Source: Corythucha ciliata (lineage: Eukaryota; Arthropoda; Insecta; Hemiptera; Tingidae). From it: a stretch of DNA of 64,000 nt. Below, piece after piece: positions 25,001-35,814 of this stretch. The stretch spans positions 31,476,198 through 31,540,197 of the forward strand of contig CM075937.1 of the NCBI GenBank assembly GCA_038030265.1. Direction: 5' to 3'. Every line of letters begins with the position of its first letter. The first letter of the stretch is position 1. Made by a program: the position numbers and the translations under genes. Under the pieces are notes generated by a model. That model saw only the letters and a list, made by a program, of their open reading frames with translations, did no database searches and was not told the DNA's origin.

Positions 25001-28000
25001 ACTGGCTGTTTCGGGTCTCCGGGTTTTAATTTCCGCAAAATTGCAAGCTTATAAAGTGCCTGGTTATTGGAAAAATGACAGATTTTCAGAAGCAGGTCTA
25101 CAATAGCTGATTGTGTGTAAAAAAATGGCTGATTTTGTGAAAAGAACTGCTTTGAGGGGAAAATGTCTTAACTAAAGCAAAATTTCAGTTTCTAGTCCAT
25201 TTTTGTAGGTGGAAACTAGGATAGCATGCCCCGACTCAGGGCAATTTTGACCCTTAAAAATTGGAAGTTTCGGGTCTTAATTTCAGCAAAATTGCAAGTT
25301 TCAAGTCTTAACATCGGAGAAATTCTCAGTTTCGAGGTAAATCTCTGTGAAACAGCAAGTTTGCCATTGTTTTTTGTGGGCTCGCACTCGGACCCCGGGC
25401 TAGCCTGCCACGACGGAACGCTTTCCCCATAACCACGACGTTCTTTACACCAAGCGGGAAGACTTTCCCGCACAATACGTTCCTCGTGACGTCAAGAGGC
25501 CTAGGTCCTCATTCAGTTATTACTTCTCTCAGTTCTCTCCGCTCTCTTTCGTTTTTCGTTGTTATAATTCAATTTTAAGACGATCGGGCAACTGATATGA
25601 AGAGAAAGGACCCCCCTCCCCACTTTGATTTTTATTGTTTCCTAAATTATCATCGAACACTAATCACCCCCAGTGAATGAAGGATGTCACTCTCTGAGCT
25701 AAAGGGCTCAACGAGTGTAATACAGGAAATAAATTGCTCGCAATTATTATAGTCCGGGAGCCCACCGTACGAAAAATCCTGGTCATTTGATCGTGTGTGG
25801 CACCTGCACAGGACGTTTTTTATGATCCAGGAGATTACACTTCTGAGATCGCCAGACATTTTCTGCGGGACAGGGGCCCACACCAGAGCTAACTGCTGGC
25901 GAACACCCCATTTGGGCCACTTGAAAACGGCTGATAAGTGTAAAAATTGGTTCTAAGCAACCAATAAACTAGAAAGCTACCATGGCCATCCAATTTCGAA
26001 TGAAGCCCCGGCTACCAGTAAGCCTCAAAATTACACATTTTTTAAATTTTGCTCATGGCGCTAACTACAATCAAATTGGATAGTGTTATTGGTTTCGTAA
26101 CTTATTGGTCGCGGGAAACGACTTTTCTCTCTCGCCAGTCGTTTGCCAACACTTAGCTCTGTTGTGAGCCCCTGTCCTACGGAAAATGTCTGGCGGTCCC
26201 GGAAGTGTCATCTCGTAGGCCTTAAAAAACGTCCTGTGCCGCTGCCAGACACGATCAAAAGATACGGATTTTTCATACGGAGGGCTCCCGGACTATTATG
26301 ATGATGAACACCGTGAAATGATAATGGTGATGATGTCGCTCGGCAATCTAAAGGAGGCTTAGGAAACGAGGCTTCGAATAACACAGAACCGGCATGGTAC
26401 GCTAGGACGCCTATCCATTGAGCTCTGTAGTCATAGGTACGTGTTGGGAAAGAAGTGGGCATTTCGGCCTCTTGACGTCACACGCCCCCACTACCGTATT
26501 CCCGCATGGTATTGAGAACGCGGTGCTCATACCCATACGCAACACTGAGGAGGCGAACATCTGTGAAATTGGATCCTCCCAGGCACATTTCCGCAAAATT
26601 GCAAGATTCAAGTTCTTATTTCAGTGAAATTGCAAGTTTCAGGGTCAATTGTTTAAGGGCTCTGGGCTAGCTCTGACTACGCCCACAATCAGACGAACAG
26701 CCGTGTAATTGCAACATTGAGTGATAATAAATTGTGAGTTTGTAAATTGGGGGCCTAATTTAAGTAAAAAGACAAGTTTCCTGGCTGAATGTCCGCGAAA
26801 TTGGAAGTTTGGAAGTGTGTTGGTTTAAGGGCCCTTTCAGAAGGGTGCACGTGAGAGCGCTCACGAGAGCTGGAGCGGTTAACTTTAGACAATATATAAT
26901 GGGGGCTTTCAGGGAGCTCTGAGAGCCGGATCACGAGCCGTACTACTGCGGTAAACTTTCCTCCCTCCCTCCACCCACCCGACCACCAGCGGTTGAATTT
27001 ACAAAGAAGTCTTAGGAGCCGGGCCTTTTCACACTGAGCCGTTTAAGCGGCTCTCGTGAGCGCGCTCACATGCACCCGTCTGAAAGGGGCCTAAGCGGAA
27101 TTGAAAGTGGATCCAAAAGACTAGCCGGCCCTAAAAGAGCCTAGAACCTGTATACACAGGAAATTGAAAGATCCAAGGCCGAATATGCGCGGAAATGCAA
27201 CTTTTGGAACTAAATTCCTGTAAAAATGCTTACTTCTGGGGCTTAATTGCAGTGAAAATGAAAGTTTCGGGGCTTAATTTCCACGAAACAGGATGTTTCG
27301 GGTCTTAATCTCGGAGAATTTGCGAACTTCGGGGTTGTTTTTGTTGCCGATTGCCCTAAGTTTGTTGAAACTTGTGATCCCTCCCCCCTCAATTGGCCAA
27401 GGGGAATGAGAAAAGCAGTCCATTCATCTGTCAAACTACGCCCATGAGCTTAGGCAAAATAATGTTTGCCAAATTGCCGCGAAATTTCAAGTTTGCGGCT
27501 ATAATTCAGGTTTCGAGGCTGAACAGTTGCGAAACTGCAAGTGTCGAGAGTGCGATGAGCAGCAAAAGTTGTAAGATTTGGGGATAAATTGAAGTTGCAA
27601 GTGGCCAAGTGCCCGGGCTGACGTCCCTTGCGATCTATTGGTGGTGCAGTAGTGTTGTGGGTGCAACTACTACCTACCCCAATTTCAAGTTCCAAGGAAA
27701 CATAGCCACAACACTGGAACTTTCTAGCTTTAATTGCCGTGAAATTGCAATTTTCAACGATCTGTCAATGGAGTGATATGTGGTTAGTACATACAATCGA
27801 AAAGGAGCGTGTCAGGGCTGAGGAACCGTTCAGAGCGTCGCTTCATCTGATCAACCCTAAACTTCCAAGCTATTTTAAACACCACGTTTAAAGGGGGATC
27901 GTTTCCGTGGTTTCATCCACGGTTGAGTTTTTTGAGGCGATATTCGAATTTCGTGGGCAGGAAGCATCTGCAGGCATTTATATGGTCGGTAATGGAGTCA

Positions 28001-29599
28001 AATGTTTAGTTTCTGGGTTAAAAATACTACGTACTCATGGACTCAAGCTAAGACTCTGAGGCGACATCAGTTTCATGGACGATAAGTCAATTTTAGAGGT
28101 AAAATCACCATTTCAGATCAAGAAGTGAATAAATTCAGTATCCAAACTGATTTCTGGCTTCGCGGCAAAATGTGGCTGGTTCTGCCTCTTTTGGCGGTAT
28201 TTAATCGAAACTCTAGGTTTAATTGACTTTTGCTCAGACTAAAATTGACAGTTCTCCGGCTGAACTATGATTTCGTGACCTGAGATAAGACTGAAAACCG
28301 ATTCTCCATCCCTTCTTTTGTTTTGACAACCCTTTATTTCTCCTTCTTCTTCCTTCTCATTATTTCTTGTTATTTTTTCATTCTTGTTATTCATCTCCTA
28401 AATTACGGACTACCAACCCCCTAGAGAGGCGTAACAGCTGCTACACCTTTGATCGGCGCTACTGCTACTGGCCAAATTGTGCCAATAACGACGATTTTTA
28501 CTATAAAAAAGTTGCCCTTTTTCGGCAGTGCTGCAGTCATTTCGCTAGAAAATTGCGATCAGACAAAAAAAAATTGAAAAATTCTGCAACCTCTTGTTTT
28601 GAAGTTATGACGGAAATCGACATTTCGCTACGGGGAGAACATGTCTGATAAATTATTTTTTCTCAAAACAAGGGCCTGTTCTGTGCTTCTCATACCAAGA
28701 AATTTTCATGCATTTTATCGGGAAAAAAGCGATAGACCGACGAAATGCCGAAAACGATGTTTTTCAACCTTTCTGAGGTTGTGTATCACGAACATGAAGT
28801 CACCATACTTCCTTTCCCAATGGGAACATGGATTAAAAAGGGCTCAAAATTGTAAAAACTGCCCTTTCGACTACGTTTATTCCAAGCCTGGGGCCCCCTG
28901 ACAGTCGGCCCTGGATACCCCTGGCCTTCGGACTCTGTCGTTTCCCATTCCAGCTGAAGGAAAAGGACGTACTGGACCCTTATCCTGTGGGAACGATGCC
29001 CCTTCCTCCATCAATAGCGTATTAGGTACGAAGGTACCAATAAATGATTGCTCACCTTCTAATTGAACGATTTTCCCCGCCCGTTTTAAAGCTTTCACAG
29101 CCTCGTCGTGAGTGGCTTCCCGTAAATCCTCGCCGTTGACAGATAGAATCGCGTCTCCAACGTACAGCTGCTCCGTTTGGTCGGCTGCCATTCCTTTGAA
29201 TATCTTCGATATTAAAATTGGCATTTTGTTCTCCTTGCCTGTGATACAAAACGCCCGTCATTGCAATTTGAGATTCTGTCCCAATGAAACTCACAATTAG
29301 CACATGAACGTACCTCCTTTGATTGAAATCCCTAGGCCGTTGTTGTCCGATTTGATTACTTTAACCAGTCGTTTCGTGTTGGCCACCGACTCGGGGACTT
29401 CAATGTCATCTAGAGTACCACAGGCCGACTCCAAAGTATTGTTATTATTGTTCAGAGTGCCGTTGAGCGCAGTCGAATTTTCATAGCTGTCATCCAGACT
29501 CACCGTCAAATGCTCCTCTTCGAGCGTCACGAACACTTTGTACCACTGACCACGAACTTGTGTTTCTAATACGCCAGATCTACCAAAACCCACTTCCAT
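22100..29599 (-). CDS. SNTB1: Beta-type syntrophin, dystrophin-complex adaptor
   Basis: Five exons join in phase to 476 codons: 29599-29314, 29238-29056, 23186-22998, 22934-22338, 22272-22100. The start is ATG at 29599, giving an N-terminal split PH half ([16 protein letters not shown]). The PDZ domain starts near residue 78, with [20 protein letters not shown] across the first junction and [14 protein letters not shown]. Next come REVTPYF, the rest of the PH region ([13 protein letters not shown]), a second PH domain, and the syntrophin-unique region ([16 protein letters not shown]). Known syntrophins link dystrophin to membrane channels and signalling proteins. The sequence is closest in feel to beta syntrophins. 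The final ~30 residues are unresolved: a GTAAGT donor follows at 22099, but the frame also stays open to a stop at 21800. The third intron is 5.9 kb of repeats. Confidence 0.88.
23217..23345. repeat. Dispersed repeat R2, copy B (in syntrophin intron)
   Basis: It matches 4731-4855 in the same orientation, starting TAGCAAATCGAACCGACCTC. This copy has an extra CCAATACAT near its 3' end. Confidence 0.8.
23690..24340. repeat. Degenerate ~22-30-bp repeat, AAAATGGCTGATTTTG type
   Basis: The phrase ATGGCTGATTTT followed by GAGAAAA or GTGAAAA recurs about every 25 bases. Part of it, ending ATGACAGATTTTCAGAA, is repeated at 25056-25145 with the same order of variants, so a piece was duplicated recently. 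Confidence 0.65.
24420..25500. repeat. Degenerate ~30-bp repeat block in syntrophin intron
   Basis: The first part carries inverse-type units (CTCAATTTTAGCCGCAAATGAG). From about 24720 the units are forward-type (AAATTGCAAGTTTC, TCTTAATTTCAGC). It includes the duplicated GCTGATTTTG segment at 25056-25145. Confidence 0.55.
25750..26295. mobile_element. Foldback element, TAGTCCGGGAGCCC termini
   Basis: Left TAGTCCGGGAGCCC is the inverse of right GGGCTCCCGGACTA. The arms also share GATCGTGT, GGACGTTTTTTA and CCAGACATTTTC. It is flanked on both sides by ATTAT, a possible 5-bp duplication. A second, left-truncated copy lies at 42030-42562. Confidence 0.75.
26580..26828. repeat. Degenerate ~30-bp repeat block
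   Basis: AAATTGCAAG and TTTCAGGG phrases recur. The block ends at the TAA target site of the MITE at 26829. Confidence 0.5.
26829..27091. mobile_element. PIF/Harbinger-like MITE with TAA target duplication
   Basis: The termini are GGGCCCTTTCAGAAGGGTGC and the inverse of CACCCGTCTGAAAGGGGCC, continuing inward as CGCTCACGAGAGC/GCTCTCGTGAGCG. TAA flanks both ends (26826-26828, 27092-27094). A three-base TWA duplication with such ends is typical of the PIF/Harbinger group. It is 263 bp with no coding capacity. Confidence 0.78.
27100..27780. repeat. Degenerate ~30-bp repeat block
   Basis: Units of GAAATTGCAAGTTT and CGGGGCTTAATT recur. It is the continuation of the array interrupted by the MITE at 26829-27091. 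Confidence 0.55.
27780..29055. other. Remaining part of syntrophin intron 3
   Basis: No palindrome or coding exon was recognised. It begins with decayed repeat phrases and ends at the GTGAGC donor next to 29056. Confidence 0.35.
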
Positions 29600-30185
29600 T
29601 TCGACTATTTTCCAAATGAAAAAAAAAAAAAAAACGTATTCACTATAAACAGAATCTCACTAATGACAAGTAGGGACAGTAAACACTCCTCGGCCGAATA
29701 GAACCGTTGCCTAACATTTATTGCGATTTGCTCAACCAGAAAATTTTCCCTAAAACAAACACTCACCGAGAGGCGGGGTTTAAGCCGAAATTAAACTAAT
29801 CCGTAAGTTATAAAACTTCTTTTCCTTAATGATAAAAGTAGAAAAATAAAGGGAAGCCATTTCATGTCTCAGGTACGAACGAGTGTTAAGTGTTAACACC
29901 AGGGGCGCCAACTATCTTGTAAAAAAAACTGAAATACGCGCTATTTTTAAACAAGAGCTGGCAAAACAGAAGATAAACGGCCACTTGTTGAGTCACATTC
30001 TACTTACGTTTTTCAGGGTGAGCATAAAACTATGAAAATGTATAAAGCAGGAAACAGAACATAGCGACGGATTATTGATGATGCAGAGACATGACCGTTG
30101 ACGTCCCCAACTGAAAAGCACCATCTTCAGTGCCGGCATTTCGATAGAAGCAAGTACGAAAGGGGTGTAAAGTTAAATAATAACA
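29600..30185. other. Sequence upstream of the syntrophin start
   Basis: A run of about 17 A on the + strand lies just upstream of the start codon. On the coding strand it reads as a T-tract followed by an AG, so an upstream untranslated exon is possible. No defined promoter motif was identified. Confidence 0.3.
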
Positions 30186-30190
30186 CTGGG

Positions 30191-30314
30191 GGCTTATTCT
30201 CTAACTCCGAAGCAATAGCTTTTTCGAAGTCATATGTTTATTTCATTGATTTTCTTCAAACAAATAAATACATGGCTGGCGAAAAAAATATTGCTTGTTG
30301 TTAGAGAATAGGCC
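30191..30314. mobile_element. MITE M1, copy A (GGCTTATTCTCTAAC ends)
   Basis: The terminal inverted repeats are GGCTTATTCTCTAAC and GTTAGAGAATAGGCC. A second copy in the opposite orientation lies at 61774-61906, matching along its whole length including AAGCAATAGCTTTTTCGAAG. Confidence 0.85.
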
Positions 30315-30599
30315 ACCTGGTGGAATGTACGTGACAGCCATTTTAATTTTGGTAGGATAACGCCATCGTGTTAAAATTATAACACCCGCTCGTACTTGCC
30401 CCTCAGGACCGTTTGAAGGGCAGGGTAGACGACCGCCTATGTAGGGGCCCGGCCGACCCGTATAGGGGGCTCCTGGCTTGGAATATCAAAATAATCGTTC
30501 AAGAGTTACACTCAACTTAGTTTTTAACTTTAAGACACTTTTGTTAAAACGATGACAGTTAACACCATGAAATTGGTATTCTCAAAATACCAAACGCAC

Positions 30600-31060
30600 A
30601 AATTAATGATTTTCAAAAGAGAGAGTATCCGCGAAATTGGGGTTTAGCTAAGAATCTGAATAACTGATTTATTGAAGAATTCAGCCCCACGAAAGAGCCA
30701 AACATGAGAATGCAAAACTGGCCTATATGTATTTGAGCGAAACACCCGAAATTTTAAATTGTAATATTAAGATCACATCCTTGAAATTGGTTTGCTAAAG
30801 TGACCTAAACCTGAAAATAACTATGTTAAAATCCTCCAAATTGGAGTTTGAAGGGCTAAATCAGGCTTCTACATATGTACAACTAGAACAGGGAAACCTC
30901 GCAAAATTGGCTTTTAAAGAAGCCAAAATCGCGAAATTGTTCTTTAAAGAGCCATACTCAAGAAATTCGGTTCTTTTGAAGAATCTCTCAATACAAAACT
31001 TGAACGTGCTTGAACTGCAGCTCCAGACTGCGAATATTTGGCCCCACACAGTGGCGTAGG
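30600..31060. repeat. Degenerate ~30-bp repeat block
   Basis: Phrases such as CGCGAAATTGG followed by TTTAAAGAGCC recur. The unit resembles that at 38930-39430 and 41930-43060. Confidence 0.5.
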
Positions 31061-31199
31061 TAGGAATTTGTCCAGGGGGGGGGGTCAGATTGAAATCTCG
31101 TAAGATTGAGGGGAGGGGGGAATTTCACATTTTAGTCACATCATTCCACCCAGCCAGCACACTCTTGAATCTGGACATCTTGCTGGCCTCATTACAGCC

Positions 31200-32030
31200 T
31201 CAATCTCTCAGTTAGGGGCGATTTTTGGACTCTACTCGCAAATTAGCGCTTTTCTCAATTTTGGCCGAGTGTATCGTTCTTCTCAATTTCAGCCGCAGAT
31301 TAGTGGTTTTTCCCCACCCACTCGCACAGCCATGAATTTGTGCATTTTATCAACTTTAGCAGCAAAGTATCGTTTTTATCCCGTGAGCGATGTTTCTTAA
31401 TTATCCAAGAGTTTCAGCATTTACCGATTTTTAATTTTTTTTTTACCAGGGGATTAGCATTTTTCTCAGTTTTAGCTGGAAATTAACGTTTTTCTTAAGT
31501 GTTTTCCACAATATCAGCCGCAAAATAGGGGGACTTTTCACGAATTAGAATTTTTTTGGTTCACCATACGCAATGCATGAGCGTTTTTTCTCAGTTTACG
31601 CGAATTAGCGGTTTTTTCACCTAATGCCATAAATTAGCGCTTTTTTAAAATTTCAGCCTGAAAAGTTGCTTTCAGAATCCGCAAATTTGCGTGTATTCAG
31701 TTTTTGGCGCAAATTACAATTTTTCTCAATTTCAGTCACAAATGGGCGTTTGGCGCAATTTTAGCTGTAAATTGGCGATTTTTCCATTTTTAACTGAGAA
31801 TTAGCACTTTTCCCCAATTTGAACGTGAAATTAAAGTTTGTTTTTTTTTAGCTGCGTTAATTGGTGATTTTTTCAATTTTTGCCGCAAATTAGTAATTTT
31901 CTTCGTTTTGTATCCGTAATTAACGTTTTTCCACAACTTTATATCTGCAAATTGCAAATCAGCGATTTTTCCCAATTTCAGCTGTGAAATAGCGTTTTGT
32001 GCTAATTTTGCGGCCACTCAGCATCCTATT
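31200..32030 (-). repeat. Degenerate ~30-bp repeat block, inverse orientation
   Basis: TTTTCTCAATTTCAGCCGC and AAATTAGCG repeat about every 30 bases. It is the inverse of the 640-1780 block. Confidence 0.6.
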
Positions 32031-32120
32031 CCCTTTTGCATACGCGGGGTGGGGGTGGGGGGGATTTTACGCCATTTCAGTTGTGAATTTGCCATTTTTG
32101 TCCTGAAAGCGTCTTTTAAG

Positions 32121-32289
32121 CGGCCCATACACGTACAATAATATTGCGCAAATTAGGGGTTGTACAATAAAATTGAACGTTTGTGGGTTGTATTGATGGG
32201 TTGCACAATAATAATGATCAACCTATTTTTTTATCCGTAAACATCTGGAAACGAAATATTGTACAAATTTATTGTACGTCTATGGACCC
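32121..32289. mobile_element. MITE with GGCCCATACACGTAC ends
   Basis: Left GGCCCATACACGTACAATAA faces right TTATTGTACGTCTATGGACC. Its 169 bp include repeated TTGTACAATAA-like words. Confidence 0.65.
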
Positions 32290-32294
32290 TTTCA

Positions 32295-34200
32295 TTTGTC
32301 AATATTACAGTGTGTTTTCTCAACTTTAACCGGTGGGTTTGCCCAAATACAACACTTTTGCGTTGATTTCCACAATTTATTCGAAGAATGGCCTCCATGT
32401 ACCGTGAATCAGCGATTTTTTCCTTAATTTTAGTTTGGAAGTTGCATCGCGAGACCACGAATCAGCGCTTTTTAGCAGCTATAGACACGAATTCTACCGA
32501 CTTTTGTCTGATAGAGGGTCCGGGGCGAACCCCCCCCCCCCGTACTTCGGTACAATACTGCGTTGGGTCTGAAGTCCAAGGAAAAAGCTGGACGTACTCG
32601 GACCTTTTCGGGCTGCTTTAAGTCCAGAAAATCTGCTATTAAACTTAACTTCAACGTGAAACGCTCATTTTTGGAGATTTTATGGGGCTCATCGTTATGG
32701 TACTAATGCTCCTTCGTTCGTATACTTGTAACTCTGGGGGGGGGGGATCTATCCCCCATATCCTCCCCGCACCTAAGCCCCTGGCCCCACAGGAACGTGT
32801 CTCAATGGATACAACTCTTTAACTGAGCTAGCAGTCTGCCTCCGCAGTTCAGAGAGCGAAAATGTTCTAATCAAGGCGAGATCGTGCCCTAGTCGAGTTT
32901 ATGGGTTATGATGACTCTTTCCGCGTCCATGCTTTTTCGTTTCAGCCGCTTAATTTTGGAGCACTTTTGACGACTTCAGAGCTGTAGAAGACTAGTAATT
33001 TCATTGGCTGTATGAACAAAATGTGTCCTGTCAATAGACAGGACATAATGAAGTGCGAAGTTCTGTTCGGTTTATTCTGTCATTATTAATCGTCAAAAAT
33101 TCCCAGTTTCCTGATTTTTGAATATTTTGCATTTTTATTGACAAATATACGCAGTTTTGGGGTATTTTCGGGTGTTTTTGTAATGGGGAACTTGCATGAA
33201 TCTCAGATCAGGGAGAAAAGCATACCAGTGATTTGACCCGTGAACTGAAGGATAACAACGGAAGTTGCAACCCGATTGGTGCGTTTTAAGATTTTTAAAA
33301 AAGGTTCAAAGTTCTTCAGAAAGAGATGGATGGTGCGAGGGGAAATGACGTAAATACTTACTTGTGAAGCATTTGAGGGAACTCTAAAATTGTTTGTTTA
33401 CAAATAACATGAAAAATTTCTTCCCAGTAAACGCGTCTAACCCCCTCTTCCCCGCATCATCAATTTCAATAAGTAAGTTTTGACGTAATCGAACCCCCAC
33501 TCAAAATTTTTAAAAATTCACTAAAAAAGCATCCTTGACTGATTGTTGAAAGTTTAATGTGAGCAATAGACTTGTGGAAGAGCCCTCTTTAAGCAACACC
33601 AACTTTTGAAAAATGTGCAAGTTCCCCATTGGAGGTGTCTTAGGGGGGAGCATTTATTTTCATGGTTGAGGATCTTCTGTGGTTTAAAATTGCTCATTTT
33701 GTCCCTTGTCTTGGTAGAGCCTTCTGAAGGTTTTGGATAGAGAAGGCTCTGGTCAATGACTCCCCCCCCCCCGTGCCCTTTTCATACGTAAATGTGTTTT
33801 GGCCGGAAGCCGGATGCTTTCCGCATTTTCCGAAGGACTATACGCGCCTCAAATAATGACCCCCCCCCCCGCAATCATATAAATCGTCTGTCTAACCCCA
33901 ACTCATTTTAGTGAAAATGAGCAAAATTTAAAATTGAACGAAACTGAATAACTTGGGGTGATTCCCAAGTTTGAAGCGGATTTTTGATCAGAACGCCTTG
34001 ATGTGACCTTCAATTTTCTTAATTTGTTAATATAGACCGTTTTTTATGTCTTAACAAATTTGAAAATCAAAGTTTTTTAAAAAACGCCTCCTCCAGAAGA
34101 CGTTGAAAATAATTTCAACGAAACGTCGCGAGGAGCACACACAGGCAGCCCGCGGACAGAAAAAACCGGTCTATGTTAAAAAATTATAAAATAAATCTGT
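32295..34200. other. No gene recognised
   Basis: Repeat-like and unique AT-rich sequence with C or G runs of 10-11 at about 32530, 32737, 33762 and 33860. No exon or palindrome of note was found. Confidence 0.4.
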
Positions 34201-34205
34201 CCAAA

Positions 34206-34495
34206 TTGATTAATGTTATATTTTTAGGGTTTTGACTTTTTTCTTCTTCTACTTCTTCGTTTCCTGAGCTTTCGCCTTCTTGTGCTGAAGGCATCGTCAG
34301 AGAATTTTTTGGGTTTTTTATTTTAAATCGTAGACATGTGACAAATGGAGGGGTGTCAATTTCTTCTTCTTGATTAGAAAACTTGTTGTTGATGGCAACT
34401 GATGTTGATGCCTTCAGCACAAGAAGGCGAAAGCTCAGGAAACGAAGAAGTAGAAGAAGAAAAAAGCCAAAACCCTAAAAATATAACATTAATCA
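34206..34495. mobile_element. Foldback element with pyrimidine/purine arms
   Basis: The left arm (34206-34295) and right arm (34408-34495) are near-identical inverted copies of about 90 bp. They run from TTGATTAATGTTATATTTTT through CTTCTTCTACTTCTTCG to AGCACAAGAAGGCG in inverse. The loop is about 110 bp. A protein-like frame on the minus strand comes from these arms. Confidence 0.75.
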
Positions 34496-34499
34496 AGTT

Positions 34500-34860
34500 G
34501 TATGGCTTAAAAACTAATAATATTAATAAAATCTGTCCAAAATCAAGAAAAAAAACTTTTTAATTTTTTCATTTGCCTAAAAAGAGCAGCAGCTATAACG
34601 ACGACTAAGGGCGCTTTCACACTTGAGATTTCACTATCCGATTCCCAATGGACCTTAAATACACGTCCATTATAGGGCAAATGAAGTATAAATCGTTTAG
34701 ACGTTATATAGACGTCTTTTAGATGGACTTTAGACGTCTATTAGACCAAAAAATATTTACTGGGTTCGAGACCCGATCGAGTCTCACGTTCCGGAAAAGG
34801 CGAGGAAACCGTGAAATCCCCAAAATAATGTACCCAACCACAAAACTTTCCAAATCTGAA
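34500..34860. other. No gene recognised; possible single MITE end
   Basis: TAAGGGCGCTTTCACACTTG at 34608 resembles the end of a TAA-target MITE, but no matching inverted partner was found downstream. Confidence 0.3.
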
Positions 34861-35680
34861 TTTTTTCTAAACACTCCACGTTAACACGTTATGAGCACGA
34901 AAATAGCTAATTAGCAGTAAAACTGTTAATCATAGCATTTTAATGGCACGAATTGTGAGTTGCACCATCTGCAAGGCGCAAAGGATCAAATCCTACGCCA
35001 TTTTTACGCCAGTACGCCATTTTTAGAGCACGAATAGTCAGTTATGCTATTTTAGAGGACGAATCGTCAATTTCAAGTCATTTTGAAGGCGTGAAGGCTC
35101 AGTTTGGTCATTATAAATGCGCAAATGGTCGATTTTGCCAGTTTCAGGACAGGAAAAATCTGTTTAGGCATATTCAATGCGCGAATCGTCGGTTTAACCA
35201 TTTATAGGCCGCTTTGCCAATTTTAGGGCGTGAATAGCCCGTTTGGCCATTTTCACAGCGCAAACTGTCAGTGGTCGTTTCTAGGGCGTGAATATTTTGT
35301 TTAGTACTTTCAGGGCACGAATCCGTCAATCGCAGGGTACGAACTTAGTTCAGTCATTTTCAAGGCGCGAATCGTCAGTTTTGCCATTTTTGGGGCGAGA
35401 ATAGTTTTTAGGACGCCAAGTCCATTTTTGGCGCACGTGTGGTCAGATTGGCCACTTCTGTCACGCGAATTTTTCGTCGATTTAGCCATCTTCAGGGCGG
35501 GAATCATGATGTTTTCGGGGCACACGAATCGTCAGTTTAGCCATTTTTAGGGCGCGAAAAGTCAGTTTATCTATTTTTTCAGAGTTTTAATAGTCAGTTT
35601 AGCCATTTTCTCGGAGCCAATAGTTAGTTTTGTCCACTTTGAGGCCCGACTGTGTATCGTCAGTTGAGTCGTTTTTATCG
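34860..35680. repeat. Degenerate ~30-bp repeat, GCGCGAATCGTCAGTTTAGCC type
   Basis: GTCAGTTTAGCCATTTT and AGGGCGCGAAT alternate about every 30 bases over 800 bp. It ends about 140 bp beyond the DMAP1 stop codon. This is the most regular of the short-repeat blocks. Confidence 0.7.
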
Positions 35681-35814
35681 TGGGAATGAAGCAAAATCTA
35701 CCAAATGTGAAGATGCCAACTGGCTGACCTAAAAAGTGCGTTAAGTCAATTTTTCACGACTGGGCATACTCTTATTTAATTTTGTTTCTATTTAAGCAAG
35801 GAATAATACCAAAA

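Noticed and set aside
34184..34420. 78-codon frame with acidic EEVEEEKSQN motif
   Set aside because: It is produced by the purine-rich arms of the foldback element and is mirrored on the other arm.
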